A stretch of 64,000 nt of DNA from Roseibium sp. Sym1 (GTDB taxonomy: Bacteria; Pseudomonadota; Alphaproteobacteria; Rhizobiales; Stappiaceae): assembly GCF_027359675.1 (NCBI RefSeq), contig NZ_CP114786.1, positions 5,244,501-5,308,500 on the forward strand. Direction: 5' to 3'. Position 1 is the first letter of the stretch. Each line of letters opens with the position of its first letter. The notes below the pieces were generated by a model. That model worked only from the letters and a program-made list of their open reading frames with translations. It had not been told where the DNA came from and searched no databases. Made by a program: the position numbers and the translations under genes. Shown here one piece after another: positions 9,743 to 18,738 of the stretch.

Positions 9743-10609
9743 ATGCGGGACATCCTGTCCGTCTTGCAACAGGTTGAACCGGACCTGTCCAAGTCCGAGC
9801 GCATTCTGGCTGCCTTGCTACGCAATGACGCCGAGTTCATCGTCAATGCCGGCATCACGGAAGTGGCGGAACGCGCGGGTGTGTCTCCTCCGACGGTCAC
9901 CCGGTTCTGCCGCCGCCTCGGCTGCGAAAGCTATACGGCTTTCAAGGTCCAGGTTGCCCAGATCACGTTTGCCGGAACCCGCTACCTGACCGCCAACGCG
10001 GCCTCCGCCGCCCCGCATGATGTTGCCGACAGCCTGCTGCACCAGTTGCAGGAAGCCGCCGTCACGACGCGGCAGGCACTGGACATGGATGCCGTCGTCA
10101 ACGCCGCGGATGCCATTTGCAATGCCGGGCTTCTGACCGCCTTCGGCGCGGGCGGCACGTCGTCGATGATATCGGATGAAATGCAGAACAGGTTCTTCCG
10201 GCTCGGGTTGCGGACGGTCAGCATCACCGATCACGCGATGCAACTGATGCAGGCCGCCACGCTCAAGCCCGGCGATGTCGTGCTGGCCCTGTCGGTTTCC
10301 GGCCGAAACCTGCAGATGGTGCGCGCATTGGAAGCCGCGCGAACCTATGGTGCCACCGTGATCGCCCTGACGCGGCCGGGCCGGCCTGTTGCCGAACTTG
10401 CCGACATCACCATCGGTATCGACCTGCCGGAAGGCGACAACATTCTCAGGCCCAGTTCCAGCCGGTTCGCGTTCCTGTACGTGACCGACCTGCTTGCGAC
10501 CCTGGTTGCCATGAAGCGGGGCGACGAAGCACGCGAAAGCCTCCGACGGGTCAAATACCAGCTCAGCAATACAAGGGACCCGGATGACAAGGAGGCCCTC
10601 GGTGACTGA
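9743..10609 (+). CDS. MurR/RpiR family transcriptional regulator
   Basis: A 288-residue regulator. The N-terminal helix-turn-helix domain spans about residues 1-75 (ITEVAERAGVSPPTVTRFCR), followed by a SIS sugar-phosphate-binding domain (FGAGGTSSMISDEM; ALSVSGRNLQMV). RpiR proteins sense phosphorylated sugars and control sugar or amino-sugar catabolism. The start at 9743 lies 4 bases after RidA, and the end overlaps the following SDR by 8 bases. It probably controls this operon and the divergent one through the A/T-rich repeats at 9256-9342. The ligand may be an amino-sugar phosphate, given the hexosaminidase downstream. Confidence 0.92.
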   Translation: MRDILSVLQQVEPDLSKSERILAALLRNDAEFIVNAGITEVAERAGVSPPTVTRFCRRLGCESYTAFKVQVAQITFAGTRYLTANAASAAPHDVADSLLHQLQEAAVTTRQALDMDAVVNAADAICNAGLLTAFGAGGTSSMISDEMQNRFFRLGLRTVSITDHAMQLMQAATLKPGDVVLALSVSGRNLQMVRALEAARTYGATVIALTRPGRPVAELADITIGIDLPEGDNILRPSSSRFAFLYVTDLLATLVAMKRGDEARESLRRVKYQLSNTRDPDDKEALGD

Positions 10610-11411
10610 CGAAACCCGCAAGCCGGTCGCAGTTGTCACAGGCGCAGCCGGTGATATCGGTGCGGCCATTGCCAGGCAACTTGCGCATACCCATCACATT
10701 GCGGCCGTGGACATCGATGCGGCCGCTCTTGAACACGTCGTCGCGGCTTTGAAAGCGGCCGGTTTCGAGGCCACGGCCCTCACCTGCGATCTCACGGATC
10801 CTGACGAGTTGTCTGCCATGGCGACGGCGGCGATTGCGCTTGGCCCCGTGACCGTGCTGGTCAACAATGCGGGGGCGGCGGCGGCCCTGACCCTGCACGC
10901 CATGACTTCCGACAGCCTTTCCAGGGACCTGTCCCTCAATCTGGAAGCAGCTCTCAACACCTTCAAGGCCCTGGAACCGTCCTTGACCGGATGCGGCACC
11001 GGCTGTGTCGTCAACATAGCCTCCGTCAACGGCCTGGGCACATTCGGCCATCCGGCCTACAGCGCCGCCAAGGCAGGACTGATTCACGCCACCAGGGCCA
11101 TTGCCGTCGAATATGGCAAATACGGAGTAAGGGCCAACGCCGTCGCCCCGGGCACCGTCAGGACACGCGCCTGGAAGGACCGCGCGCTGGCCAACCCGGG
11201 TGTTTTCGACGAAGCGCTCGGCTGGTATCCGCTGAAACAACTGCCGGAGCCGGACGACATTGCCGGGGCCGTGACCTTTCTCGCCGGGCCTGCGGCGCGC
11301 TGTATCACCGGCGTATGCCTGCCTGTCGACAGCGGCCTGACCGCGGGCTCGACGGCCCTGCCCCGCACCTTCACGCAATCTCGCGATTTTGATGGATCGT
11401 CCCATGAGTGA
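10602..11411 (+). CDS. SDR family oxidoreductase
   Basis: A 269-residue classical short-chain dehydrogenase. The cofactor motif is TGAAGDIG, followed by VNNAG and the catalytic Ser in INIAS-like VVNIASVNG, then YSAAK with Tyr and Lys. The GTG at 10602 is preferred because AAGGAGG lies 6 bases upstream; an ATG at 10584 would extend the overlap with the regulator and has no such site. It probably oxidises a sugar or hydroxy acid made by the pathway. Its stop overlaps the hexosaminidase start by 8 bases. Confidence 0.9.
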   Translation: MTDETRKPVAVVTGAAGDIGAAIARQLAHTHHIAAVDIDAAALEHVVAALKAAGFEATALTCDLTDPDELSAMATAAIALGPVTVLVNNAGAAAALTLHAMTSDSLSRDLSLNLEAALNTFKALEPSLTGCGTGCVVNIASVNGLGTFGHPAYSAAKAGLIHATRAIAVEYGKYGVRANAVAPGTVRTRAWKDRALANPGVFDEALGWYPLKQLPEPDDIAGAVTFLAGPAARCITGVCLPVDSGLTAGSTALPRTFTQSRDFDGSSHE

Positions 11412-13314
11412 TTTTGTTCTCGACAGCTATTTCCACCCCTCCGATGACCACAAGACCGCGCGTCTCGACCTGGTATTGACCAATACGGGTTCCAAGCCAC
11501 TGTCCGCATTCACGCTCGCCTACACGTCTCTTGTCCGGGCCAGGGCAGACGCTCAGCTCCACAACGCCGTTTCGTTCTCGCGCATTGCGAATTTCCACGA
11601 GATCACACCTCCGGACGGACTTGACCTGAAACCCGGCGATAGCTGGCGCTTTTCCGTGGAAGGTCTGACCAATCCGGCCCGCCACCGCCTGGATGGGCCG
11701 AAGTCGGCTTATCTGACCTCAGCGGGCCGGATCGTCGATGTGCTATGCACGGACCTTGCAGCCCCACGGGATCTGGACAGCGGCGAACGCCGAACCGTGC
11801 CGGAAGGAACTGTCGGTACACCACTCCACATCGTTCCCTGGCCGCAATCGGTGACGATGGAAGCTTACGCCGAAGACATAGCGGCATTCCTTGTAACCGG
11901 CAAAAACGTGCAAGACAGGGCCGCCGCGGCCAGGATCAACGCCCTGTCCAGGCGCCTCTTCTCCGGGGCCCCCTACCCGTTCCGTTTCACAGAGAGCCAG
12001 GGTCTGATGGCTCTGAAGTTCCAGGCAGCTGACGACCTGCCGACGGAGGGGTACAGGCTGACTTTCGTGGCCGGAGGCGTGACGTTGTGCTTTGGCGGAG
12101 CCGCCGGGCGCGACTACGGCCTCACGGTTCTGGCGCAGATCGCCCATGGCCTCTACTGCGCGCCGCAAATCTACAAGATCCCGGCGGAAGGCGTCATCGA
12201 GGATGCCCCCCGCTTTTCCTGGCGCGGCACCCATCTCGACGTCTCCCGGCATTTCCGCGGCCCCAAGGAGATCTTGCGCCTGCTCGATATCCTTGCCTGG
12301 GCGCGCATGAATGTCTTCCAGTGGCACCTGACCGATGACGAAGGCTGGCGCCTGGAGATCAAGGCCTATCCCGAACTGACCGTCAGCGGAGCGAAGCGCG
12401 GGCCGGGCTGCAAGCAGGTCGCCCAGCTCGGTTTTGCCGGTGAAGTCTACCAGGGCGCCTATTCCCAGGACGATGTCCGTGAGATCGTCGCACACGCGAC
12501 CAGTCTCAACATCGATGTGCTTCCGGAAATCGATGTCCCCGGTCATTCCACCGCGGTGCTCAAGACCTACCCCCATCTGGCGGACCAGGCAGAAACTCCG
12601 GAAAGCTACCACTCGGTTCAGGGTTACCCAAACAACGCGCTGAATCCCGCGATGGACGAGACCTACACGTTCCTCGAAAAGGTCTTTACCGAAGTCGCCG
12701 GCCTGTTTCCCTGTGACTTTGTCCACATAGGCGGCGACGAGGTCGACATGCAGTCCTGGCTCGCCTCCCCGAAAACACAGCGTCTGATGGTGGAACGCGG
12801 CCTCAGGGACACGATGGAAGTGCAGGCCTATTTCATGGGGCGTGTCCGCGACATTCTGAAACGGCTGGGCAAGAAACTTGCCGGTTGGGACGAGGTCTCC
12901 CACGGTGGCGGCATTGACCCGGACGGTGTTCTGCTGATGGCCTGGCAGAAACCGGAGGTCACCAGGGACCTGATCGACCAGGGTTACGATGTCATCTGCA
13001 CGCCGGGTCAATTCTACTATCTCGATATGGCGCAGGCATCCGGCTGGCAGGAACCCGGGGCAAGCTGGGCAGGCGTTTCCTCGCCGGAAGACACCTATGG
13101 ATATGAACCGAGTGACGGTCTCAGCGATACCGGCGAAGGGGCGCTCAAGGGAGTTCAAGCCTGTATCTGGTGTGAGCACCTGGTCGACAACACCTTGTTC
13201 AATCACATGGTGTTTCCGCGGCTTTACGCGATTGCCGAGGCGGGCTGGACCCAGCCCGAGAACAAGGACTGGCAACGCTTTGCCGCCCGTTGCCCCCTGT
13301 TTCCCGCTCTATAG
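11404..13314 (+). CDS. glycoside hydrolase family 20 beta-N-acetylhexosaminidase
   Basis: A 636-residue GH20 enzyme. An N-terminal beta domain of about 250 residues precedes the catalytic barrel. The barrel carries HLDVSRHF, FQWHLTDDEGWR, the DVPGHS segment and the HIGGDEVD motif with the Asp-Glu catalytic pair. It removes terminal GlcNAc or GalNAc by substrate-assisted catalysis. No signal peptide is visible at MSDFVLDSYF, so it probably works in the cytoplasm on imported short oligosaccharides such as chitobiose. The start overlaps the SDR stop by 8 bases. This gene gives the best clue that the island handles amino-sugar compounds. Confidence 0.93.
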   Translation: MSDFVLDSYFHPSDDHKTARLDLVLTNTGSKPLSAFTLAYTSLVRARADAQLHNAVSFSRIANFHEITPPDGLDLKPGDSWRFSVEGLTNPARHRLDGPKSAYLTSAGRIVDVLCTDLAAPRDLDSGERRTVPEGTVGTPLHIVPWPQSVTMEAYAEDIAAFLVTGKNVQDRAAAARINALSRRLFSGAPYPFRFTESQGLMALKFQAADDLPTEGYRLTFVAGGVTLCFGGAAGRDYGLTVLAQIAHGLYCAPQIYKIPAEGVIEDAPRFSWRGTHLDVSRHFRGPKEILRLLDILAWARMNVFQWHLTDDEGWRLEIKAYPELTVSGAKRGPGCKQVAQLGFAGEVYQGAYSQDDVREIVAHATSLNIDVLPEIDVPGHSTAVLKTYPHLADQAETPESYHSVQGYPNNALNPAMDETYTFLEKVFTEVAGLFPCDFVHIGGDEVDMQSWLASPKTQRLMVERGLRDTMEVQAYFMGRVRDILKRLGKKLAGWDEVSHGGGIDPDGVLLMAWQKPEVTRDLIDQGYDVICTPGQFYYLDMAQASGWQEPGASWAGVSSPEDTYGYEPSDGLSDTGEGALKGVQACIWCEHLVDNTLFNHMVFPRLYAIAEAGWTQPENKDWQRFAARCPLFPAL

Positions 13315-13335
13315 CGCCGTCGGGGGACCCACGCC

Positions 13336-14799
13336 ATGAAGATTGCCGTCGGGGGCATTCACACAGAATGCAGCACCTATTCCCCGCTTTGTCAGGTGAC
13401 AGACGATTTCAAGGTCGTACGCGGTGAGGCCTTGATCAGGCAATGCGGTCTTGACGGTGATGAATTCACGCCTGTCTCCTTCCGTCCGCTGTTCCATGCC
13501 CGCTCAATTCCCGGCGGTCCGGTGACGCCTGACTGCCACACCGCATTCAGGGACCAATTCATCGCGGAATTGCAGGCGGCGCTGCCGGTGGATGGCGTGC
13601 TGCTCATCATGCACGGCGCCATGCATGTGCCGGATCTTCCGGATCCGGAGGGCGACTGGATCACCGCGGTACGCCGTGTGGTCGGACCGGAAGTGCCGGT
13701 TGCGGTCAGCTATGACCTTCACGGCAATGTCACCCAGGAAATTGTCGACCAAATCGACATCTTCTGCGCTTACCGCACCGCGCCGCATGTCGATGTTGTC
13801 GAGACCCATCTGCGAGCCGCCCGTCATCTCGTCGACCAGTTGAACGGCGGACCACGCCGCCTGGTCGCCTGGGCACCCGTGCCGGTGCTGCTTCCGGGCG
13901 AAAAGACCAGCACCGAAGACGAACCGGCGAAGTCGCTCTATGCACGGCTTCACGGGTTCAACAACAGGCGTGGTGTCTGCGACGCCAACCTGATGGTTGG
14001 ATACGTTTGGGCCGACACCGCCCGTGCGACAGCCGCAGCGGTTGTCACCGGGACCGAGGCCAAGGCAACACTTGAGACCGCTGCCGAGATTGCGAACGGC
14101 TACTGGGACGCACGCAATCATTTCGACTTCGGTGTCCCGACAATGTGTCTTGAACACTGTCTCGACGACGCCGCGCGAACATCGACCGGTCCCTTCATTC
14201 TCGCCGACAGTGGCGATAATCCGACTGGTGGCGGTGTCGGCGACCGCAGTGACGTGCTCAAGGCCTGGATCGGCCGCGGTCTCACGGGTGCCGTTTTTGC
14301 CGGGATCGCAGATCCCGGCTCGGTAACCCGCGCCTGGCCGATCGCCAAAGGATCCACTGTCAGGATCACCATAGGCGGTGCGCTTGGAAGCACCTGCCCG
14401 CGCGTTGATGTTGAGGCGATTGTATTGGCCCAACATGGGTGTGCCTCCTGTTCCGATCGGGAAGTTCTCGTCGAAATTGGAGGAAATCTTGTCATTCTGA
14501 CAGAACGGCGCCGTCCCTTTCATCATCTGGAGGATTTTCGGAAGTACGGCGTGAACCCGGAACAGGCCAAGTTCCTCATCGTCAAATCCGGGTATCTGTC
14601 ACCGGACCTCGCACGGATCGCAAACCCGGCCCGGATGGCGTTGACCGACGGCGCTGTCAATCAGGATATTTCGTCCCTTGCGAACCTGGTTCGCCCGAGA
14701 CCCCGTTTTCCTTTTCAGAAACCTGCGAATTGGCAACCTCGGCCCCGTCTCTCCGAACGCGCGCGCGCCGGAACCGCTGCTCCTGCAGATGGCAATTAA
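13336..14799 (+). CDS. M81 family metallopeptidase (MlrC-like), copy 2
   Basis: A 487-residue second M81 protein. Motifs are GGIHTECSTYSP at the start, MHGAMHVPDLPDPEGD, SYDLHGNVT and DSGDNPTGGG. It differs enough from the copy at 7232-8740 (for example HTECSTY against TETNTFS) to be a separate subfamily rather than a recent duplicate. It ends the plus-strand operon, 21 bases after the GH20 gene. It may hydrolyse an amide bond in the same substrate or in a related one. The last 35 or so residues (Pro/Arg/Ala-rich) look unstructured. Confidence 0.87.
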   Translation: MKIAVGGIHTECSTYSPLCQVTDDFKVVRGEALIRQCGLDGDEFTPVSFRPLFHARSIPGGPVTPDCHTAFRDQFIAELQAALPVDGVLLIMHGAMHVPDLPDPEGDWITAVRRVVGPEVPVAVSYDLHGNVTQEIVDQIDIFCAYRTAPHVDVVETHLRAARHLVDQLNGGPRRLVAWAPVPVLLPGEKTSTEDEPAKSLYARLHGFNNRRGVCDANLMVGYVWADTARATAAAVVTGTEAKATLETAAEIANGYWDARNHFDFGVPTMCLEHCLDDAARTSTGPFILADSGDNPTGGGVGDRSDVLKAWIGRGLTGAVFAGIADPGSVTRAWPIAKGSTVRITIGGALGSTCPRVDVEAIVLAQHGCASCSDREVLVEIGGNLVILTERRRPFHHLEDFRKYGVNPEQAKFLIVKSGYLSPDLARIANPARMALTDGAVNQDISSLANLVRPRPRFPFQKPANWQPRPRLSERARAGTAAPADGN

Positions 14800-15707
14800 A
14801 CTTCAGAATTTCTCGATAATTTGACGGGATTACTGACCATTATTGCAGGCGGTCAATTGGCCATACCATGAAGATAACGTTTGGATAGATTCTTCATGCA
14901 TAAAACAACACTGCCATACCAGTGTCGCATAAGATTTGTCCGAATTTAATTAGGAGAACGAAATAAGGCAACATGGATAAACTGCTGGTTCATTCCTGCT
15001 TATTTTCAACAACTTAGACTTCAATGCATGCATTATACTTTCGTCTAATGATGTATCACTGTTATTTTTAACAAGGTTGAAAGTGACTTACCACTCGGTA
15101 TCAATTTCCAAAGTGCCTTGGCAGACAAGAGGGCAAATGCCCGACCTGCCTGGAGCTCGGTTCGATCAAACGGCAAGACAAGACCGGATTGAACCGCTCT
15201 TCGAGACCAGGCACGGACAGACCGGGATTTCATCACGTTGCCCCATCGACCGTGCTGAACCCGACAACGCCTCACCAGTCCACTGGTGGGGCGTTTCCTT
15301 TTGGTCTCCGCTGGAAAGCCCGGTTTGAAATGGGTGCCTGATCAGGGTTGCCCGCTGCCTTTGGTCCAGATTGCTCCAAATAACCGCGAATTCGGTTGCA
15401 AAAACATCACAGTCAAGCAACTTGCTGCGCATCATTGGTATTTCTGACAGGGAGGAAGTGATCACAGGCCCGTGAGGGGGCTTGAAGATCGGGCGGGTCA
15501 CCACACTTATTACCGAAATATCACCGCTTTCGGCATAATTTGTGATCTTTATTACATCTCTTTGCGAGATTGTGGTGCGATAATGGCAAAATCGTGACCG
15601 CGCAAAATCGGGGCGCAAGGCACAAGTCATTGAAAAAGGTCCAAAAAGGACAAGCCTAGAGACCCCAGATGCGGTGAAGGAAGTTGTATTAGCCTTGGGA
15701 GGCGTAC
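14800..15707. other. 908-bp gap without convincing gene
   Basis: The first 270 bases are clearly richer in A/T than the flanks and contain only a 14-codon frame at 14972 behind a TAGGAG-like site. From about 15077 the composition returns to normal and leads into a strong hairpin at 15266-15295. The frame on the minus strand at 15166-15630 has no family features. The region could hold a promoter and a small RNA ending at that hairpin, or be degraded foreign DNA. Confidence 0.4.
15266..15295 (+). terminator. 13-bp terminator-like hairpin, possible small-RNA end
   Basis: AACGCCTCACCAG and CTGGTGGGGCGTT (15266-15278 and 15283-15295) pair fully if one U-G wobble is allowed, with a 4-base loop, and are followed by TCCTTTT. 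No protein gene ends just upstream, so the terminator may serve an unannotated small RNA read from about 15080 to 15305. Confidence 0.45.
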
Positions 15708-16307
15708 ATGCAACGGAATAGCAAAGCTGGAATTTATGCGCTTGGCCTCATCCTTGCCTTGGCAGGCGGCGCAGCTGCGGCCCCATTGCCTCAGGAAACG
15801 ATTACGTTGCCGGAGGACCGACTTGCGGTCACAGTTGCCTCCTCGTCCCAGGACCAGGCTGACCCGCTGGAAAGCGAACTGACCATTTGGGTCGGAGAAA
15901 TCGAAATCGACGGCCGCAAGGCGGTGTGGGTCGAATTGATCGATTCCTATGGTGAAGTGATCTACGATTCCGAAGTCAGCACAAATGAGACGCATCTTCT
16001 GCCCGATGGACGCGCAGTGGTGGTCCGCTCGATGGACCAGGAAAACCTGATCGCGGCCAAGGACGAGTCGAGGCTTGTCAACGAAGGCACTCTTATGGTG
16101 ACCCGGCGGGTCGTCAATGAAGGAGCCGACGCAACCACGGTCGAATTGATCGAGACAGCTGACGAACCGGTTCAAAAGCGTGGCACCATGCTGCAAGTTG
16201 CCGATTTCGGCGAGTTGGTCTGGGAGAAGATCGTCGCCTTCTTCGATGCAGCCGGAACCCGCATGAAAGTTGCCTGGAACTGGCTCGTCGATACAATTCA
16301 GGCCTAA
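15708..16307 (+). CDS. hypothetical exported protein
   Basis: A 199-residue protein with a signal peptide (IYALGLILALAGGAAAAP, cleavage near residue 25). The mature part is acidic and rich in beta-strand patterns (WVGEIEIDGRKAVWVELID), with an amphipathic tail ending in WNWLVDTIQA. No family is recognised. The ATG follows a GGAGG site (15699-15703). It is a single-gene unit closed by a good terminator. It may be an envelope or surface protein. Confidence 0.7.
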   Translation: MQRNSKAGIYALGLILALAGGAAAAPLPQETITLPEDRLAVTVASSSQDQADPLESELTIWVGEIEIDGRKAVWVELIDSYGEVIYDSEVSTNETHLLPDGRAVVVRSMDQENLIAAKDESRLVNEGTLMVTRRVVNEGADATTVELIETADEPVQKRGTMLQVADFGELVWEKIVAFFDAAGTRMKVAWNWLVDTIQA

Positions 16308-16337
16308 TCCCTGCACCTGACCTCCATCGCGTGTGAG

Positions 16338-16368
16338 CCCCCTGCCCGGTTTTTCGGACAGGGGGTTT
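16338..16368 (+). terminator. Rho-independent terminator
   Basis: CCCCCTG (16338-16344) pairs with CAGGGGG (16359-16365), with an inner CCG/CGG continuation and a T-rich loop. TTT follows. It ends the hypothetical exported-protein gene. Confidence 0.75.
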
Positions 16369-16467
16369 CGCGCTGTCCGCGGTACCAGCACCGCGGGCGC
16401 TCATCTGTGCGCTGTCTCCAAAAAGATCCGGGAAAGCGAAAAAATTTATAGAATTCATTGGCCTGCG

Positions 16468-16495
16468 TGATCCGGATGATTTTCTTGGGCGTAAC
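16468..16495 (+). promoter_or_regulatory. RpoE/ChrR-type promoter (TGATCC-18-TAAC)
   Basis: TGATCC at 16468-16473, then 18 bases, then TAAC at 16492-16495. This resembles promoters read by the RpoE sigma factor of Rhodobacter sphaeroides, whose -35 element is TGATCC-like with a TA-starting -10. The same arrangement, with identical spacing and a shared TGATCCGG, occurs upstream of the ChrR-like gene. It would drive the FAD oxidoreductase, DUF1365 and methylase genes. Confidence 0.6.
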
Positions 16496-16572
16496 CGTTC
16501 CGGAACAATTGTTTCATACACCCAACAAGAGGCGGCCACCCCGGACCGTCCTGACAGGCCGAAGGATACAAC

Positions 16573-17871
16573 ATGCGGATTGCCGTTATCGGCTCCGGAA
16601 TTTCCGGAAACAGTGCAGCTTGGGCCCTCAGCGCTACTCACGACGTCGTCCTTTACGAAAAACGCCTGAGGCCCGGAGGCCACAGCGCGACCGCCGACAT
16701 AGACTATGAAGGCACGCGGCTCTCCGTCGACACCGGCTTCATCGTTTACAACGAGCTCAACTATCCGAATTTCACCGCATTGCTCGATCACCTTGGCGTT
16801 GCCAGTGAAATCAGCGACATGAGCTTTGCGCTCTCTGCGGATGACGGGAAACTGGAATGGTCGGGGGACAGCCTGAATTCCGTCTTCGCACAGCGAAAAA
16901 ACCTTTTGTCGCCGCGTTTCCTTCGCATGCTGCGCGATATCTTCCGGTTCAACAGCAACGCCGTAAAGGACCTGCACAATGGGTGCCTTGCCGGCGTCTC
17001 TCTGGGCGATTACCTCGACAAGGAACGTTACTCGACCGGTTTCATCAACGACTATCTCCTTGCAATGGGGGCAGCGATCTGGTCCACACCCATCAACGAA
17101 ATGCGCGCGTATCCGGCGGAAAGTTTCGTTGCCTTTTTCGAAAATCACAGGTTGCTCTCCTTCGACCAGCCCCTCTGGCGCACCGTTTCCGGCGGCAGCC
17201 GGAACTACGTCCGGCGCTTGCTGGAACCGCTCCGGGACAAGGTCCGCCTGGGAACGCCGGTCACGCAGATCCTGCGGGAAAACGGAAAAGTCACGGTCGT
17301 GGACGGATCCGGCAATTCGGATGTCTTCGACCATGTCGTTCTCGCGGCTCACACCGACCAGAGCCTGGCAATGCTCGGAGATGCCAGTCAGCAGGAACGG
17401 GACATCCTGGGTGCAATCCGGTATCGTCCAAACGAGGTTTATCTGCACCGGGATGAAAATCTGATGCCGCGGAGCAAACGGGTCTGGTCCTCCTGGAATT
17501 ACATGTCCGACCGGGAAGCCGGTGAGACCCGTGACGTTACCGTGAGCTACTGGATGAACCGGCTCCAGAACATCGATCGCTCAAAACCGGTGTTTGTTAC
17601 CCTCAACCCGTTCCTGGCACCCAGAGAGGACCTGACCTTCGCCAGGTATGTCTATGACCATCCGCAATTCGATACCGCAGCCATTGCCGCAAAAAACAGG
17701 CTTGCGGAGATACAGGGTGTCAACAACACCTGGTTCTGCGGTGCCTGGCGCGGTCACGGGTTCCACGAGGACGGCCTGGCGTCCGGCCTCGATGTCGCCC
17801 GTGCTCTTGGCGCCCGGTTGCCCTGGGACCGAAACGAACCGGAGCAGCAGTTTCTGGATGCCGCCGAATGA
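16573..17871 (+). CDS. FAD-dependent oxidoreductase (amine-oxidase-like)
   Basis: A 432-residue flavoprotein with the N-terminal dinucleotide motif VIGSGISGNSAAWAL and a second FAD segment (LYEKRLRPGGHSAT). Near the end, NTWFCGAWRGHGFHEDGLASG closes the flavin site. This amine-oxidase-like group typically occurs with DUF1365 and a cyclopropane-fatty-acid-synthase-like methylase, exactly the order here. In R. sphaeroides such genes belong to the singlet-oxygen RpoE regulon, and flavoproteins of this kind take part in modifying membrane fatty acids. The gene is preceded by an RpoE-like promoter and overlaps the next gene by 4 bases (ATGA). Confidence 0.88.
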   Translation: MRIAVIGSGISGNSAAWALSATHDVVLYEKRLRPGGHSATADIDYEGTRLSVDTGFIVYNELNYPNFTALLDHLGVASEISDMSFALSADDGKLEWSGDSLNSVFAQRKNLLSPRFLRMLRDIFRFNSNAVKDLHNGCLAGVSLGDYLDKERYSTGFINDYLLAMGAAIWSTPINEMRAYPAESFVAFFENHRLLSFDQPLWRTVSGGSRNYVRRLLEPLRDKVRLGTPVTQILRENGKVTVVDGSGNSDVFDHVVLAAHTDQSLAMLGDASQQERDILGAIRYRPNEVYLHRDENLMPRSKRVWSSWNYMSDREAGETRDVTVSYWMNRLQNIDRSKPVFVTLNPFLAPREDLTFARYVYDHPQFDTAAIAAKNRLAEIQGVNNTWFCGAWRGHGFHEDGLASGLDVARALGARLPWDRNEPEQQFLDAAE

Positions 17872-18719
17872 AACCGCGTGCGAGCAACCGTGTCAGCGAC
17901 AATGGGGCGCTTCCCCGGGAGGCGGCCACGCTTTATTGCGGATCGGTCATGCATCATCGCATGAAGCCGCGCGAACACCGCTTCAGCTACGCGGTGTTTA
18001 CCGTTTTGATCGATCTGGACAGGCTGGACAGTGCCGCGGGACAAAGTCCGGTCTTTTCGGTCAACCGTTTCAACCTGATGTCCTTTCATGAGAAGGATCA
18101 TGGTCCCCGCGACGGCACCGACCTGCGGCGCCACGTCAACGACCTCTTGACGAACGAAGGGGTTGAGACGCCGAACCGTGTTCTTCTGCTCGCCTACCCG
18201 AGATTGCTTGGCTACGGCTTCAACCCGCTGAGCGTCTACTACGCCTATGACCGGCATGACCGTCTTCTGGCCCTCGTTTACGAGGTCCGCAACACCTTCG
18301 GCGGCCTTCACACCTATGTCGCCCCAGTCCGTCCCGGCCAGTCCAGCGACGCCGGCATTCGCCAGGATCAGCGCAAGGAATTCTACGTTTCACCCTTTAT
18401 CAGCATGGATCAGCACTATCATTTCCGAATGCTACCTCCCGGAGAAACGGTCCGGGTCCGCATTCTGGAAAAGGATCCGTCCGGCCCCTTGCTGGCGGCC
18501 ACATTTTCGGGCGGCCAGGTCCCCATGCGAACCGGTTCGATATTGAAGGCCTGCCTGCGTGTGCCTTTCCTGACGCTCAAGGTCATTGGCGCCATTCACT
18601 GGGAAGCCTTTAAAATTTGGCGCAAGCGTGTACCATTTCATCGCAAGCCGGTTCAGACCGCTTCGGACGCGTCGACGCAACGGGGTGGACGGGACACTGT
18701 GCTGGTTTCCAACGATTGA
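17868..18719 (+). CDS. DUF1365 domain-containing protein
   Basis: A 283-residue protein of the DUF1365 family. Visible hallmarks are LYCGSVMHHRMKPREHRFSY near residue 24, FGYNPLSVYY-like GYGFNPLSVYYAYD mid-protein, EVRNTFG, and KEFYVSPF. Function is unproven. The family nearly always lies between an FAD oxidoreductase and a CFA-synthase-like methylase, and is thought to act on lipids. It is translationally coupled to the upstream gene, and the methylase begins 19 bases after its stop. Confidence 0.88.
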   Translation: MKPRASNRVSDNGALPREAATLYCGSVMHHRMKPREHRFSYAVFTVLIDLDRLDSAAGQSPVFSVNRFNLMSFHEKDHGPRDGTDLRRHVNDLLTNEGVETPNRVLLLAYPRLLGYGFNPLSVYYAYDRHDRLLALVYEVRNTFGGLHTYVAPVRPGQSSDAGIRQDQRKEFYVSPFISMDQHYHFRMLPPGETVRVRILEKDPSGPLLAATFSGGQVPMRTGSILKACLRVPFLTLKVIGAIHWEAFKIWRKRVPFHRKPVQTASDASTQRGGRDTVLVSND

Positions 18720-18738
18720 CATATCAAGAGGTTCTGCC

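Noticed and set aside
14972..15016. 14-codon leader-peptide-like frame behind TAGGAG
   Set aside because: No downstream gene or attenuator structure would use it; a chance frame in A/T-rich DNA is more likely.
15166..15630. 154-codon minus-strand frame in the gene desert
   Set aside because: No family pattern, no ribosome site, and it crosses the hairpin at 15266-15295.
16502..16527. Possible EcfG-type general-stress promoter (GGAAC)
   Set aside because: No CGTT lies 16-17 bases downstream, whereas the TGATCC-18-TAAC match just upstream is better supported.
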